64,000 bases of DNA from Pseudomonas putida. GTDB lineage: Bacteria; Pseudomonadota; Gammaproteobacteria; Pseudomonadales; Pseudomonadaceae. A program made the translations under genes and the position numbers. Of the stretch, positions 35,542 to 44,527 are shown one piece after another; position 1 is the stretch's first letter, and every line of letters starts with the position of its first letter. The DNA is taken from contig NZ_CP066306.1 in assembly GCF_016406145.1 (NCBI RefSeq), positions 3,596,001-3,660,000 on the forward strand, given 5' to 3'. The notes beneath the pieces were generated by a model. It was not told the DNA's origin. It searched no databases and saw nothing but the letters and a program-made list of their open reading frames with translations.

Positions 35542-36752
35542 GCTTTTACGAGGTCGACTGGCAGGACGTGGTGCGTCAGTGCTACGACGCCCTTCGGCGC
35601 CGAAATGAGTGGTACGCAGCGAACGGCAAACTGGTTGTCCCCACCGAGGAGCCCGCGGTGCGGACGATCTACTACGGCGACAACAACCCGCTGCCGCAGA
35701 CCTTGCTGCTGGATCGCCGGCTGACGCCACTGGAGCGCAACACCTGGCAGGTACTGCGCTGGCTGATCACCGAAGGTAAGGTCAAGACGCCACGCTACCG
35801 GGACCTGCAGCCCTACCTGGCGACCAGTCCCTGCGGTACCCAGGCCTCGCGGGAAACCATCGCCCGGGCGCTCAATGTCCTGCGCACCACCCGCTGGCTC
35901 AGTTTGGTGGAGCGCTCACGCGATGCCAACGGCTGCCTGCGTGGTTGCGTCTATGTGCTGCACGGTGATCCGTTGACCGCGACCGAGCAACTGGAGCTGG
36001 ACAGCGGCTATGCGGCGCTGCTGCGACAGAACCTCTCTCATGCCACCAAAGGGGTCCGGGACGTGGCGAAGCATGTGATCGCGGAAATCCAAGCGGACCC
36101 GCAGGTAGCTCAGATAGACAAAGACAGCCTCGGCTCGCTGCCGCTAGTCCAACAGCAAACACTGCCGCTGATGAACGATGAAACAAAGACAGAGGATCCC
36201 GAACCTGGCGCACTCGACCTCGTTCGGGATTCTCCGGCTGGCGCAACAGATTCCGAACCCTGCGGCAATGCAGCGGATTTGGCTGTGGTTCGGAATGCCG
36301 ACGCTGGCCGTACAGTACAGAAAGACCAAAGCAAAAAAAGTACGGTACTGGGGCAGGTGGAGTTCGGTCGAGCGCGATGGCCCGAAGATTTACCACTGAA
36401 CCCGAACGAGCGGCGCATGGCCTCCCAGGCAATGCGTCAGCTCGAGCCGGAACAGCAACAAGCGGTGATCAATGAAGCGGCGGTGCGCTGTGCCCGCGGT
36501 GAGATCCGAAAACCCGTCGCGTACTTGATGGGTTTGATCAAGCGCGCCTGCCAGGGCGAGTTCACCCTGTGGGCCGCGCGTACCGAGGATGAAAAATCTA
36601 CAACCCCTCCCTCACGCACAGCCAAGCCTGCGTCGGAAAGTCCGCCCCGCGAGCGATCCAAGCGCAGCGGTCAGCGCACCGCGTCGCCACTTGCCCTCTC
36701 CTGCCTGGAGGAACTGAAACAACGCTGCCGAGGGATCACTGCGGCTACATAG
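35535..36752 (+). CDS. STY4528-family element replication-type protein
   Basis: A 405-residue protein. The N-terminal two-thirds holds a winged-helix-like region (LTPLERNTWQVLRWLITEG and TIARALNVLRTTRWLSLVERSRD), which fits the STY4528 'pathogenicity island replication protein' family. A variable serine/glutamate-rich linker and a C-terminal helical part with VAYLMGLIKRACQGEF follow. It may act in element replication or its control; direct evidence is lacking. ACGGAGG precedes the ATG, which overlaps the DUF2857 stop. Confidence 0.82.
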   Translation: MLSFYEVDWQDVVRQCYDALRRRNEWYAANGKLVVPTEEPAVRTIYYGDNNPLPQTLLLDRRLTPLERNTWQVLRWLITEGKVKTPRYRDLQPYLATSPCGTQASRETIARALNVLRTTRWLSLVERSRDANGCLRGCVYVLHGDPLTATEQLELDSGYAALLRQNLSHATKGVRDVAKHVIAEIQADPQVAQIDKDSLGSLPLVQQQTLPLMNDETKTEDPEPGALDLVRDSPAGATDSEPCGNAADLAVVRNADAGRTVQKDQSKKSTVLGQVEFGRARWPEDLPLNPNERRMASQAMRQLEPEQQQAVINEAAVRCARGEIRKPVAYLMGLIKRACQGEFTLWAARTEDEKSTTPPSRTAKPASESPPRERSKRSGQRTASPLALSCLEELKQRCRGITAAT

Positions 36753-36903
36753 GGCTGGAACTCAATGGATCTAATGTCGATGCCATCGATTCCAGGGGGA
36801 TCCACTCTCGGGAAAATGCGAGCAATCCACCTTCAGGTAGATCCGCATCGCCAGCCAAGGATCGGCCCATCGTCGGCGTCATTCCGACGGCGAGGTACTG
36901 GCG

Positions 36904-37659
36904 ATGGTCGATCACTACCAACTCAACCTGGGCTCCCTGCGCAGCAGCATCACCCTGACCCTGCACACCCACCATGCGGCACGCCTGTGGCAGGGGCGCA
37001 GCGGTCGCGACGGGGTACATCCGATTCTCGGAATGCCCGGTTACATCAGTGTCACCAACCTGCTCAAGCAGGCCTGCAGCCAAGGCGATCCGTACGCGGA
37101 CTGGTTCATGCTGCAGCTGGAGGAAAAGCTGCTGCAGGCCAGGTTAGACATGGCCGCGCTGACGCAGCAAATGAGCCGAGTGGAACGAGCCCTGCCCACG
37201 CAGGTCGATGTCGGTGACAACCTCAATATCCACCCCGTCACCCTGCCGCTGTTCATCGGCAGCCAGCTGGGCTTTCTCGCGATCTACCTGCTCACCGACT
37301 ACGACACCCTGGTCCGGCGGGTGCTGCTTGCCCACCACACGGCGCTGATCGGCCGGGGCGACATGGAGTCCTGGATCGATGGCGGCGCCCATCTGCTGCG
37401 CAGCCTGTTCGGCCTGGCGCAGCGCTACCGCCTGGCCGGGGTGAGCCGCGACGACATGGCCGCCAACAACGCCCGCGCCCGCGAAGCCATCGACAAGTTC
37501 GGCACCCTGCCGCAGGACATTCTCGAAGGGACACGCCGCTCCCAGTTCGCCCCGCCAATCGCCCGCAGCAAAGCGCCGTCCGAGATCGAAGGCCCTAATC
37601 CGGCCGAAGGTGAGGAACAGCCCACAGCCGACACCCCGAACGACGGGGGTGAGGCATGA
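36904..37659 (+). CDS. TIGR03761 (PFL_4669) integrating conjugative element protein
   Basis: A 251-residue protein with the family opening GSLRSSITLTLHTHHAARLWQGR and the central LFIGSQLGFLAIYLLTDYDTLVRR. It has no signal peptide, and the C-terminal 40 residues are polar. It is a conserved marker of PFGI-1-type elements without an assigned activity. It overlaps the DUF3158 gene by ATGA. The 151-bp gap before it shows nothing else. Confidence 0.9.
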   Translation: MVDHYQLNLGSLRSSITLTLHTHHAARLWQGRSGRDGVHPILGMPGYISVTNLLKQACSQGDPYADWFMLQLEEKLLQARLDMAALTQQMSRVERALPTQVDVGDNLNIHPVTLPLFIGSQLGFLAIYLLTDYDTLVRRVLLAHHTALIGRGDMESWIDGGAHLLRSLFGLAQRYRLAGVSRDDMAANNARAREAIDKFGTLPQDILEGTRRSQFAPPIARSKAPSEIEGPNPAEGEEQPTADTPNDGGEA

Positions 37660-38150
37660 CCCTGGCTGAAGCCATCGCCCGGCGTTTGTCAGCCGATGCC
37701 TATCGCGAGTTCGCACAAGGTGCCTCCCTAAAAGGCCTTTTAAAGCCTTTTAAGGGTAAGGGGGAGCTGCAGCAGTTCGCCGAGACGATCCTGCATCTGC
37801 GCACCCAAGTCGCCGAGTTGATGGCGGTGATGCTGGCGATCATGGCCCAGCCACCCTTCTCGTTGCTGGACCTGCGACTAGTCGTCCAGCACAGCGCGAC
37901 GGGCACCGATTTCCTGCGCTGGCGCAGCCCGGATTTTCTGCGCATGGGCGTGCAGGTGTGGCAGGAGGCGGTGGTTCAGCCGCGTCTGCACCCTGAGCTG
38001 CGGCAGGCGCTGTATCAGCTGGAGAGCAATCGCGTGGTGCTGAACCTGCAGATGAGCAGCCTGCAGTCGCTGTATCGCCAGGCCATCACTGGTGCCAGCA
38101 AGCTCGAGGCCGCCGAGCTCGTCCTAACCCGTTCCCCCACCGAGGAGTAA
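37656..38150 (+). CDS. DUF3158-family protein, position of ICEclc inrR
   Basis: A 164-residue helical protein of the DUF3158 type. It lies directly between the TIGR03761 gene and ssb, which is where, as I recall, ICEclc carries inrR, a factor needed for bistable activation of integrase expression. Whether this protein is an InrR orthologue cannot be settled by eye, so no symbol is given. A short AAGGCCTTTTAAAGCCTTTTAA tract inside the gene (about 37731-37752) is unusually AT-rich. Confidence 0.78.
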   Translation: MTLAEAIARRLSADAYREFAQGASLKGLLKPFKGKGELQQFAETILHLRTQVAELMAVMLAIMAQPPFSLLDLRLVVQHSATGTDFLRWRSPDFLRMGVQVWQEAVVQPRLHPELRQALYQLESNRVVLNLQMSSLQSLYRQAITGASKLEAAELVLTRSPTEE

Positions 38151-38155
38151 CCCGC

Positions 38156-38584
38156 ATGAGCACTTTGTTTGTTGGTGAAGGCAACATCGGCAGCGTGCCG
38201 GAGTATCAGGAGTTCAACACCAACCCGGATGAGCCGCGGCGCCTGCTGCGGCTGAATGTCTATTTCGACAACCCGGTACCGCGTGAAGGTGGCTACGAGG
38301 ATCGCGGCGGCTATTGGGCGCCCGTCGAGCTCTGGAACCGTGACGCCGAACACTGGGCCACGCTGTACCAGAAAGGCATGCGCGTTCTGGTTGAAGGGCG
38401 CACGGTCAAGGAGGAATGGGAGGACAGCGAGGACAACGCCCGCGTGACGTTCAAGGTGGAGGCGCGGCGCATCGGTATTCTGCCGCACCGCCTGGCCTCG
38501 GTGACCATGCGCGAGAAAGCCAGCGATAACGCCAATAGTTCGCGTAAAGGGGGTGGCAAGAAGGCACCACGCAAGTCCGGGTAA
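38156..38584 (+). CDS. ssb: Single-stranded DNA-binding protein of the element
   Basis: A 142-residue SSB with an OB fold. Recognisable are VYFDNPVPREGGYEDRGGYW, PVELWNRDAEHWATLYQKGM and RVLVEGR. The C-terminus is basic (KKAPRKSG) and lacks the acidic DDDIPF-like tip of the host SSB. It starts 5 bp after the DUF3158 gene and would protect single strands during transfer and replication. Confidence 0.92.
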   Translation: MSTLFVGEGNIGSVPEYQEFNTNPDEPRRLLRLNVYFDNPVPREGGYEDRGGYWAPVELWNRDAEHWATLYQKGMRVLVEGRTVKEEWEDSEDNARVTFKVEARRIGILPHRLASVTMREKASDNANSSRKGGGKKAPRKSG

Positions 38585-38678
38585 GTGCGTGGTACTCAGT
38601 GGAATCGCCGCCTGCAGCGCGGTACCACTGAAACGATGCAGACAGCTAGGCGGGCAACACCGGCTGCTGCCGTTTGAT

Positions 38679-38906
38679 TCACTCTCGCCGGAAGCTCTTG
38701 CGCCGCTCATGTTCCAGCATTTGCTTCACTTCCGCCAAGTACTGGTCTAGGGCAAGGAATGCCCGCCAGTGCAGTGGACTCTCCTGAACCCAGGCGACTA
38801 GCCGGGCCCGAGCCTGCTCCTTGTCCGGTTCCAGATGGGTGGCCATGAACAGCTCATAGGCCTTGATCGCTAATGCATCTGCCTCACTCTGGTGGGTTCC
38901 GTGCAA
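38679..38906 (-). CDS. Small protein resembling a FecR N-terminal domain
   Basis: A 75-residue frame opening with TTG at 38906 and GGAGG 7 bases upstream. The pattern DALAIKAYELFMATHLEPD, then W-V-Q-E-S-P-L-H-W-R-A-F, resembles the N-terminal region of FecR-type anti-sigma factors (DUF4880). No sigma factor or FecR body lies nearby. It is opposite in direction to the surrounding element genes, so it may be an independent cargo gene or a relic. Confidence 0.5.
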   Translation of the reverse strand: MHGTHQSEADALAIKAYELFMATHLEPDKEQARARLVAWVQESPLHWRAFLALDQYLAEVKQMLEHERRKSFRRE

Positions 38907-39046
38907 GTTGTTGCCTCCGTGGTGACGGTCGAGTCATCCATCTTTTTCTGGTGATACGCCTCATAGAGTTGTTAGTCAACCTTCTGAGTCGTTCATATCT
39001 TTGGGTTGCTGTTCGACCATATAAGTCGAATTGGAGAGCGCCCCCA

Positions 39047-39391
39047 TTGCCCGTGAAAGAGCCTAGCCCACATCACATTGGTCGCCAGTTGGCGGCTTAC
39101 CGCCGTGCCTGCCGCCTCACTCAGGCGAAGGTGGGTGAGTACCTGAAGATTTCCGGGGAAGCCGTATCGCGCCTCGAACGAGGCGAGGTTGAGCTTTCCG
39201 TAAGCAAGTTGCTGAAATTGGCCGACCTGTATGGCTGCCCTGCCGATGAGTTGCTGCTGGCTATCAGCCCCCGCCCCCAGGATCAGGGCCAGCAGATCAC
39301 GTCGATCATCAAGGAGCTGGGTGAAGCGGATAAGCAGTTCGCCCTGGAGTTTCTGCAAACGCTGGCGAACCACCTCGCACAACGCAAGTAA
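39047..39391 (+). CDS. XRE-family helix-turn-helix regulator
   Basis: A 114-residue protein with a Cro/CI-type domain (HIGRQLAAYRRACRLTQAKV, GEAVSRLERGEVELS, KLLKLADLYG) and a short C-terminal helix pair. The frame is open to 38873, but the upstream part does not look like protein. A TTG at 39047 with GGAG 10 bases before it is the best start; GTG at 39053 is the alternative. It probably controls element genes. Confidence 0.75.
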   Translation: MPVKEPSPHHIGRQLAAYRRACRLTQAKVGEYLKISGEAVSRLERGEVELSVSKLLKLADLYGCPADELLLAISPRPQDQGQQITSIIKELGEADKQFALEFLQTLANHLAQRK

Positions 39392-39488
39392 CACCCGCCA
39401 GTCGATATGAACGCGGCACCTTCGGATTTACCCTGGCGCTTCGCAACCACACCCCCACCCTGTCGGTACCCACCGAGAGGGCACGTGT

Positions 39489-41456
39489 ATGCGCCTGTTC
39501 ATCTGCGAGAAACCTTCCCAAGCCCGCGACATCGCCCGGGTGCTGCAGGCCAGCCGCCGCGGTGATGGTTGCCTGACGGGTCAGAACCTCACCGTCACCT
39601 GGTGCGTCGGTCATCTGCTGGAGACCGCGCCTCCTGAAACCTATGGCGATTACAAACGCTGGTCGCTGGACGACCTGCCGATCATTCCCAGCCGCTGGCA
39701 ACTGGTGGCCAAACCCAAGGTCGCTGGCCAGCTGAAGGTGATCAGCCAGCTGCTGCGCACTTGCAGCGAAGTGGTGATCGCCACCGACGCCGACCGCGAA
39801 GGCGAGATGATCGCCCGGGAGATTCTCGAACGATGCCAGTATCAGGGGCCGATTCTGCGCCTGTGGCTGTCCGCGTTGGATGAAACATCGATCCGTCGAG
39901 CCTTGAGCGCATTGCGCCCGGGGGAGCAGACCTTGCCGCTGTACCACTGTGCACTCGCCCGCTCCCGTGCCGATTGGCTGGTCGGCATCAACTTGAGCCG
40001 GCTGTTCACGCTGCTCGGCCGCCGCGCTGGCTTCGATGGCCTGCTGCCGGTGGGACGTGTGCAAACCCCCACCTTGCGCCTGGTGGTCGAGCGCGACCGG
40101 GCGATCGCCAGCTTTGTGCCGCTACCATTCTGGACCGTCGATGCGCACCTGGAACAGGACGGGATCCGTTTTCACGCGCGCTGGCAGGCCCCGAACGCGG
40201 TCAGCGATGCGGTTGGACGCTGTATCGACGAAACCGCCGCGCAGCAGGCGCTCAGGCGCCTCACTCAAGCTGGCAGCGCACAGATCGACAGCGTCGAGGT
40301 CGAGCGGGTGCGGGAAGGTCCGCCACTGCCGTTCGACCTGGGCACGCTGCAGGAGATCTGCTCGGCCAAGCTCGGACTCGGAGCACAGGAGACCCTGGCC
40401 ACTGCCCAGGCCCTGTACGAGACCCACAAGGTGACGACCTACCCGAGAAGCGACTGCGGCTACTTGCCGGAGAGCATGCTCGATGAGGTGCCGCGCGTCC
40501 TTCACGCCTTGGCCGCCGCCGCACCATCGCTGGGGGAAATCCTCAAGGAGGTCGACCCCAGCCGCCGCTCCCGTGCCTGGAACAGCAGCAAGATCACCGC
40601 GCACCACGGCATCATTCCCACCGCCGTCACGCTGGATTTGGCGCAGCTCTCCGAGCGCGAGCGTGCGGTTTACACGCTGATTCGCGCACGCTACCTCGCG
40701 CAGTTCATGCCCGAGCACGAGTACCTGAAAACCCAGGCGCAGTTGCACAGCCAGGCAGATCACCTGGTGGCGCGCGGCAAACAGATCCTGGCCCGCGGCT
40801 GGAAGGCAGTGATCAACGAGGCCGACGGTAACGAGCCGGCCGAACAGGCGCAGCGATTACCCACGTTGCGTGAATCCGCGACGGTGGCGCTGATCGACGC
40901 CACCCTCAACGCACAGCGCACACAACCGCCCAAGGCCTACACCGAAGGCACCCTGGTCAGAGCGATGAAAACCATCGCCAACCAGGTGGCTGATTCGCGG
41001 CTCAAGCAGAAGCTCAAGGACAGCTGCGGGCTCGGTACCGAGGCCACCCGCGCGGCCATCATCCAGGGCCTGATCGATCACGGTTACCTGACCAAGAAGA
41101 AACGCAGCCTGGCTGCCTCCGCGGCGGCGCATACCTTGATCGAAGCGGTGCCACCAGAGGTGGCCGACCCGGTCATGACCGCACTGTGGGAGCAGGCGCT
41201 GGACCGTATCGAGTCGGGCCAACTGAGCGTCGAGACCTTTCTCGCCAAGCAGACAGAATGGCTGACTCGACTGGTGCGCAGTAACGCGACGCTCACCCTG
41301 CGCCCGCCCCCCAGCAAGGGGCCCTTCTGCCCGGTCTGCCGCAGCGCCATGCGCCAACGCAAAGGTCGCACCGGCAGCTTCTGGTCGTGTATCCGCTACC
41401 CCGAATGCAAGGGCACCAAACCGGTGGCAAAAACCAAGCGGGCGAAAAACACATGA
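39489..41456 (+). CDS. topB: DNA topoisomerase III (TopB/TraE type) of the element
   Basis: A 655-residue type IA topoisomerase. The N-terminal TOPRIM domain has MRLFICEKPSQARDIA and ATDADREGEMIARE. The active-site tyrosine is in HKVTTYPRSDCGYLPE (near residue 322). The GLGTEATRAAII segment follows, and a C4 zinc finger (CPVC...C...C) ends the protein, as in plasmid and ICE TopB. It resolves recombination and replication intermediates during transfer. The start is the ATG at 39489, close to the family N-terminus. Confidence 0.95.
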   Translation: MRLFICEKPSQARDIARVLQASRRGDGCLTGQNLTVTWCVGHLLETAPPETYGDYKRWSLDDLPIIPSRWQLVAKPKVAGQLKVISQLLRTCSEVVIATDADREGEMIAREILERCQYQGPILRLWLSALDETSIRRALSALRPGEQTLPLYHCALARSRADWLVGINLSRLFTLLGRRAGFDGLLPVGRVQTPTLRLVVERDRAIASFVPLPFWTVDAHLEQDGIRFHARWQAPNAVSDAVGRCIDETAAQQALRRLTQAGSAQIDSVEVERVREGPPLPFDLGTLQEICSAKLGLGAQETLATAQALYETHKVTTYPRSDCGYLPESMLDEVPRVLHALAAAAPSLGEILKEVDPSRRSRAWNSSKITAHHGIIPTAVTLDLAQLSERERAVYTLIRARYLAQFMPEHEYLKTQAQLHSQADHLVARGKQILARGWKAVINEADGNEPAEQAQRLPTLRESATVALIDATLNAQRTQPPKAYTEGTLVRAMKTIANQVADSRLKQKLKDSCGLGTEATRAAIIQGLIDHGYLTKKKRSLAASAAAHTLIEAVPPEVADPVMTALWEQALDRIESGQLSVETFLAKQTEWLTRLVRSNATLTLRPPPSKGPFCPVCRSAMRQRKGRTGSFWSCIRYPECKGTKPVAKTKRAKNT

Positions 41457-42197
41457 CTTGACGGCACACCACAGCGCTGGTGTAGTGATCTGGCCCCTCG
41501 CCGCTTGGCGACCAAGACCGATTCGCTCCGGGCAGCTCGGTCAGACTCCTAGAGTTCGGAGCCACACTTCAGCACATCTGCGGATGACTTCTCAGCGTTC
41601 CAAGTCTCCCAGGAGGATGACCCGTGCGACTTGTATCAAGCCGTAGGGGTCATCCGCTTCGGCGACGATGCTCAGCTCCGGTGCCCGCCGGCGAAACACT
41701 GGGCACCTTTTGTGCGCGGATGCGTGCCAGTTGATTCCGACCCAGGCCACGACAAGGGTCGGTTGATCCAGGTGGATCGGCAGTGGAGCTCTGCGACGGA
41801 CTCCGGTGCCACATCGCCGGGTCAAGGGTGGTCCAACTCCTCCTAGCCTGATGACCGTCGGGCTATTTTTTCGCCGCCAACAATCCACCGAAAGCCACCC
41901 GATTCCGCCCGCTCAGAGCGCCTGAGGACCAGGGTTGACGGGCCTTTCATGGCGTTTTATAGATGAGCTGCACACCGCTGTCGTTGACAGCACCCAGGTA
42001 GCCAGGACCTTCAAGGCTACGCCCGTTTCGGGTGGTTCTCCCCCAAAGTGCGACTCGCGCTCGGCAGCTCGCACGGTCACCGTCCCATCGGTGATGAGCG
42101 CCTTCTCGACCGATCATGTGTTTGCACCTCCCCTTGCGGAACTCACCAGCCGCCAGGGCCGGTGGATGTCCGCGTTCTGCTGAACAGGAGCTCCATC
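41457..42197. other. 741-bp gap between topB and the STY4534-like gene
   Basis: No gene is secure. A minus-strand frame 41888-41592 contains PELSIVAEADDPYGLIQVARVILLG in pieces, which has coding-like composition but only a GTG start and no ribosome site. A weak hairpin (GCCCG-TTT-CGGGT) lies near 42028-42043. The gap may be a control region or a decayed gene. Confidence 0.4.
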
Positions 42198-42728
42198 ATG
42201 ACTACTGCAAGCAATAACGCCCCCACCACCTACTTCAACCTGCACACCCAAGGCATCGGTTACCTGAACCGAGTTCGCGAAGTCCCGGTTCGCCGCGGCC
42301 AAGCGTTCATGGCCTGTGACATCGCTGCCTTGCACGGTGCCTCGGACGACGTCGAGTACACCCGCTTCGACTGCAAGGTCGCCAGCGGTGAAGCCGACCG
42401 GCTGATCCGTGAACACCTGGAAGACGTCCGCGCGGAACGCAAGGTCCTCATCGCGTTTCGCATCGGCGACCTCTGGGTCGATCCGTTCATGTACGAGAAA
42501 GGCGAACGCAAGGGGCAACCCGGCGCCAGCCTCAAAGGCCGACTGATCTTCATCGAGTGGATCAAAGTCGATGGCCAATTCAGCTACCGTGCGCCAGCTC
42601 GCACCGACACCGCCGCCCCTGAGGCTGCTGAATCAGCAGAGTCGGAACCGGCTGACGGTGACGCTGACCAAGGCCAGCCAACCCCACCCGCTGCACGTAA
42701 ATCCACCGCCGCACGTCAATCTGCCTAA
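42198..42728 (+). CDS. DUF3577 / STY4534-family ICE replication-type protein
   Basis: A 176-residue protein with the family pattern YFNLHTQGIGYLNRVREVP, FMACDIAALHG and YTRFDCKVASGEA, then GRLIFIEWIKVDG. The C-terminal 45 residues are alanine/glutamate/proline-rich and disordered. CAGGAG precedes the ATG at 42198. It is a common backbone gene of SPI-7/PAGI-2-type elements and probably binds single-stranded DNA; its role is unproven. Confidence 0.88.
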   Translation: MTTASNNAPTTYFNLHTQGIGYLNRVREVPVRRGQAFMACDIAALHGASDDVEYTRFDCKVASGEADRLIREHLEDVRAERKVLIAFRIGDLWVDPFMYEKGERKGQPGASLKGRLIFIEWIKVDGQFSYRAPARTDTAAPEAAESAESEPADGDADQGQPTPPAARKSTAARQSA

Positions 42729-42748
42729 GGCAGGTTGGCCGCTCGCAG

Positions 42749-42770
42749 CAGGCGCTCTCATGAGCGCCTG
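42749..42770 (+). other. Intergenic hairpin
   Basis: CAGGCGCTC pairs with GAGCGCCTG around a TCAT loop. No T run follows. It is one of three hairpins in successive gaps of this gene block. Confidence 0.7.
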
Positions 42771-42795
42771 TTGTTCATTCACATCGGAGGTCGCC

Positions 42796-43053
42796 ATGGA
42801 AAGCTTCTGGCTCTGCGAGGACTGCCTGCAGGCGGTCGCCTACGACGATTTCAGTGCGCTGTCGCTGTACTACAGCGAGGCTGAAATCGAACACCGCATT
42901 GCTCACATGCGCGCACAACTGCAGGCCCTGCTACCGCTGAGCGCCGATTTCGATCCGCATACCGGCGCCGGTATCGAAACCTTCTCCATGCAACCGTGCG
43001 TGGGCTGCCAAAGCCCGCTGCATGGCACGCGACATCGCTTCACGCGCCTTTGA
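42796..43053 (+). CDS. Small CxxC protein of the conjugative element
   Basis: An 85-residue protein starting MESFWLCEDCLQAVAYDDFS, with a GGAGG box 5 bases upstream of the ATG at 42796. It has two CxxC pairs (CEDC near the start, CVGC near the end) that could bind one zinc ion. Similar short genes accompany the STY4534-like gene and radC in this element type. The function is not known. An ATG at 42760 would add 12 unlikely residues. Confidence 0.75.
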   Translation: MESFWLCEDCLQAVAYDDFSALSLYYSEAEIEHRIAHMRAQLQALLPLSADFDPHTGAGIETFSMQPCVGCQSPLHGTRHRFTRL

Positions 43054-43070
43054 TCACACACCTAAACCAG

Positions 43071-43089
43071 CCTGGGGCACGCCCCCAGG
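43071..43089 (+). other. Intergenic hairpin
   Basis: CCTGGGG pairs with CCCCAGG around a 5-base loop, about 30 bases before the radC start. No T run follows. Confidence 0.65.
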
Positions 43090-43120
43090 AGGGCGCTCCA
43101 TCTCTCACGAGGAATTGCCC

Positions 43121-43615
43121 ATGAACACTGCCTTGAACCTGGTCGATCCGCTCGATCCCGTACTGGCCCAACGCGCCCGTGAGGACGCGCTGATCACCGG
43201 GGCCCTGCAGCTGCTGGACCAGCGTCACTTCCAGCGCGGCGAGGTGCTGATAACCCCCGCCGATGCTGCGGCCTACTTGAAACTGCAACTCGCCCCCTAC
43301 CACCACGAGGTGTTTGCCCTGCTCTGCCTGGACTCGCGCCACCGTGTGCTGAGCTTCGACATCCTCTTCACCGGCAGCATTGATGGTGCCTCCGTGTATC
43401 CCCGCCAGGTGGTCATCAAGGCCCTCGAACGCAATGCCGCCGCCGTGATCTTCAGCCACAACCACCCCTCCGGTTGCTCTGAACCGAGCGGCGCCGATCG
43501 GGTACTCACCACCCGCCTGACCGAGGCTTTGGCCCTGGTCGAGGTGCGTGTCCTGGACCACATCATCGTCGGCGAAGGAACCCCGCTTTCGTTGGCCGAG
43601 TACGGCTGGATGTGA
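43121..43615 (+). CDS. radC: RadC-family JAB/MPN protein
   Basis: A 165-residue RadC homologue with the JAMM metal motif (VIFSHNHPSGCSEPSGADR) and LFTGSIDGASVYPRQVVIKAL. It lacks the N-terminal helix-hairpin-helix of chromosomal RadC, as usual for mobile-element forms. It is a predicted metalloprotease- or nuclease-like protein without a proven role. GAGGAA precedes the ATG. Confidence 0.93.
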   Translation: MNTALNLVDPLDPVLAQRAREDALITGALQLLDQRHFQRGEVLITPADAAAYLKLQLAPYHHEVFALLCLDSRHRVLSFDILFTGSIDGASVYPRQVVIKALERNAAAVIFSHNHPSGCSEPSGADRVLTTRLTEALALVEVRVLDHIIVGEGTPLSLAEYGWM

Positions 43616-43632
43616 CAGCCCACCTTGCCTTT

Positions 43633-43660
43633 GAGGTCACCGCCCGTTCGGGGTGGCCTC
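43633..43660 (+). other. Intergenic hairpin
   Basis: GAGGTCACC pairs with GGTGGCCTC (one G-U pair), closing a loop that contains CCCG/CGGG. It lies 20 bases before the next start codon. Confidence 0.65.
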
Positions 43661-43680
43661 GGCGCTTCCGGAGAATCACC

Positions 43681-44397
43681 ATGCACCCTTCCCTGCCCAA
43701 TCCGTTTCTTCGCGGTTTCCAAGACCTGCGCTATGAGCGCGTCCTGCAGATCAGCTATGCCGACGATTGCCTACCGTGCTACCGCACGCTGCACCCGGCT
43801 CAGAACCAGCTGCCCGATGAAGCCATCAACCTGCAGCCGTGCCTGTTCGATGACGACGTCGCGGTGATCACCGATGGTGTGTGCGTACCCGAGTTTCTGC
43901 GCATGCACTGCCCGGCCGATGGCCTGGTGAACACGGTGCTCTACCAGATCCTGGGCAATCAGCTCGGACGCTCGATGCATATCGGCGACCTCGGCAACGT
44001 CGAGGCTGCGCGTAACCTGATCGAGCAACTGTCCTTTGCCACCGGACACTACAGCCGCAGTTGGGAGATCAGCAGCGCGCACCTCCCCGCAGACGAGTTC
44101 GAGTTCCTGCAGGTGTGCACCTGGTGCAATTCGCCAGCGGGCTTTTTCGAGTGCTTCGAGCTCAACAGCAACCATGCCATGGGGTGCAAGCTGTACTCGA
44201 CACCGTGGGTAGCGACACATGAAGCCAGCAGGATCGGCTGGAGCGCCAGCGAAGTCTGTGCGCGCATGCGCGATGACCATGTCCCGCCGGTGCTGCTCCA
44301 GCTGCTGATGCTGGCAGGCCAGGCAGACACCCGCCTGCTGATCTTTGACCCTGACGCCGCACCACTGGCGGAGCTACCGCTATTCACTGAAGACTGA
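43681..44397 (+). CDS. DUF5983-like conjugative-element protein
   Basis: A 238-residue soluble protein (LPNPFLRGFQDLRYERVLQI at the N-terminus; HLPADEFEFLQVCTWCNSPA in the middle) that I place in the DUF5983-like group of element proteins. There is no signal peptide or membrane segment. It has a CxxC-like TWCNSPAGFFEC cluster. A strong terminator directly follows, so it ends the transcript that starts upstream. The function is unknown. Confidence 0.7.
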   Translation: MHPSLPNPFLRGFQDLRYERVLQISYADDCLPCYRTLHPAQNQLPDEAINLQPCLFDDDVAVITDGVCVPEFLRMHCPADGLVNTVLYQILGNQLGRSMHIGDLGNVEAARNLIEQLSFATGHYSRSWEISSAHLPADEFEFLQVCTWCNSPAGFFECFELNSNHAMGCKLYSTPWVATHEASRIGWSASEVCARMRDDHVPPVLLQLLMLAGQADTRLLIFDPDAAPLAELPLFTED

Positions 44398-44398
44398 C

Positions 44399-44425
44399 CA
44401 AGGCGCCCTCCCGGGCGCCTTTTTT
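44399..44425 (+). terminator. Intrinsic terminator ending the replication/maintenance block
   Basis: GGCGCCC-TC-CGGGCGCC forms a strong GC hairpin and is followed by six T. It separates the DNA-processing genes from the pilus/transfer genes. Confidence 0.92.
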
Positions 44426-44527
44426 GTGGTAGCCGGCTGTAAAGCTTGCTGGCCAGATTCGGTTTTCCAGTGGGGACTCGACTCACGCCTTCGCCATCGT
44501 ATAGGCAACATTTGTCGAGACACGGTC

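Noticed and set aside
35062..35730. 222-codon minus-strand frame in the element
   Set aside because: Covers the DUF2857 gene antisense and has no support.
37656..38150. Calling this gene inrR
   Set aside because: Position and size agree with ICEclc inrR, but orthology cannot be shown by reading alone.
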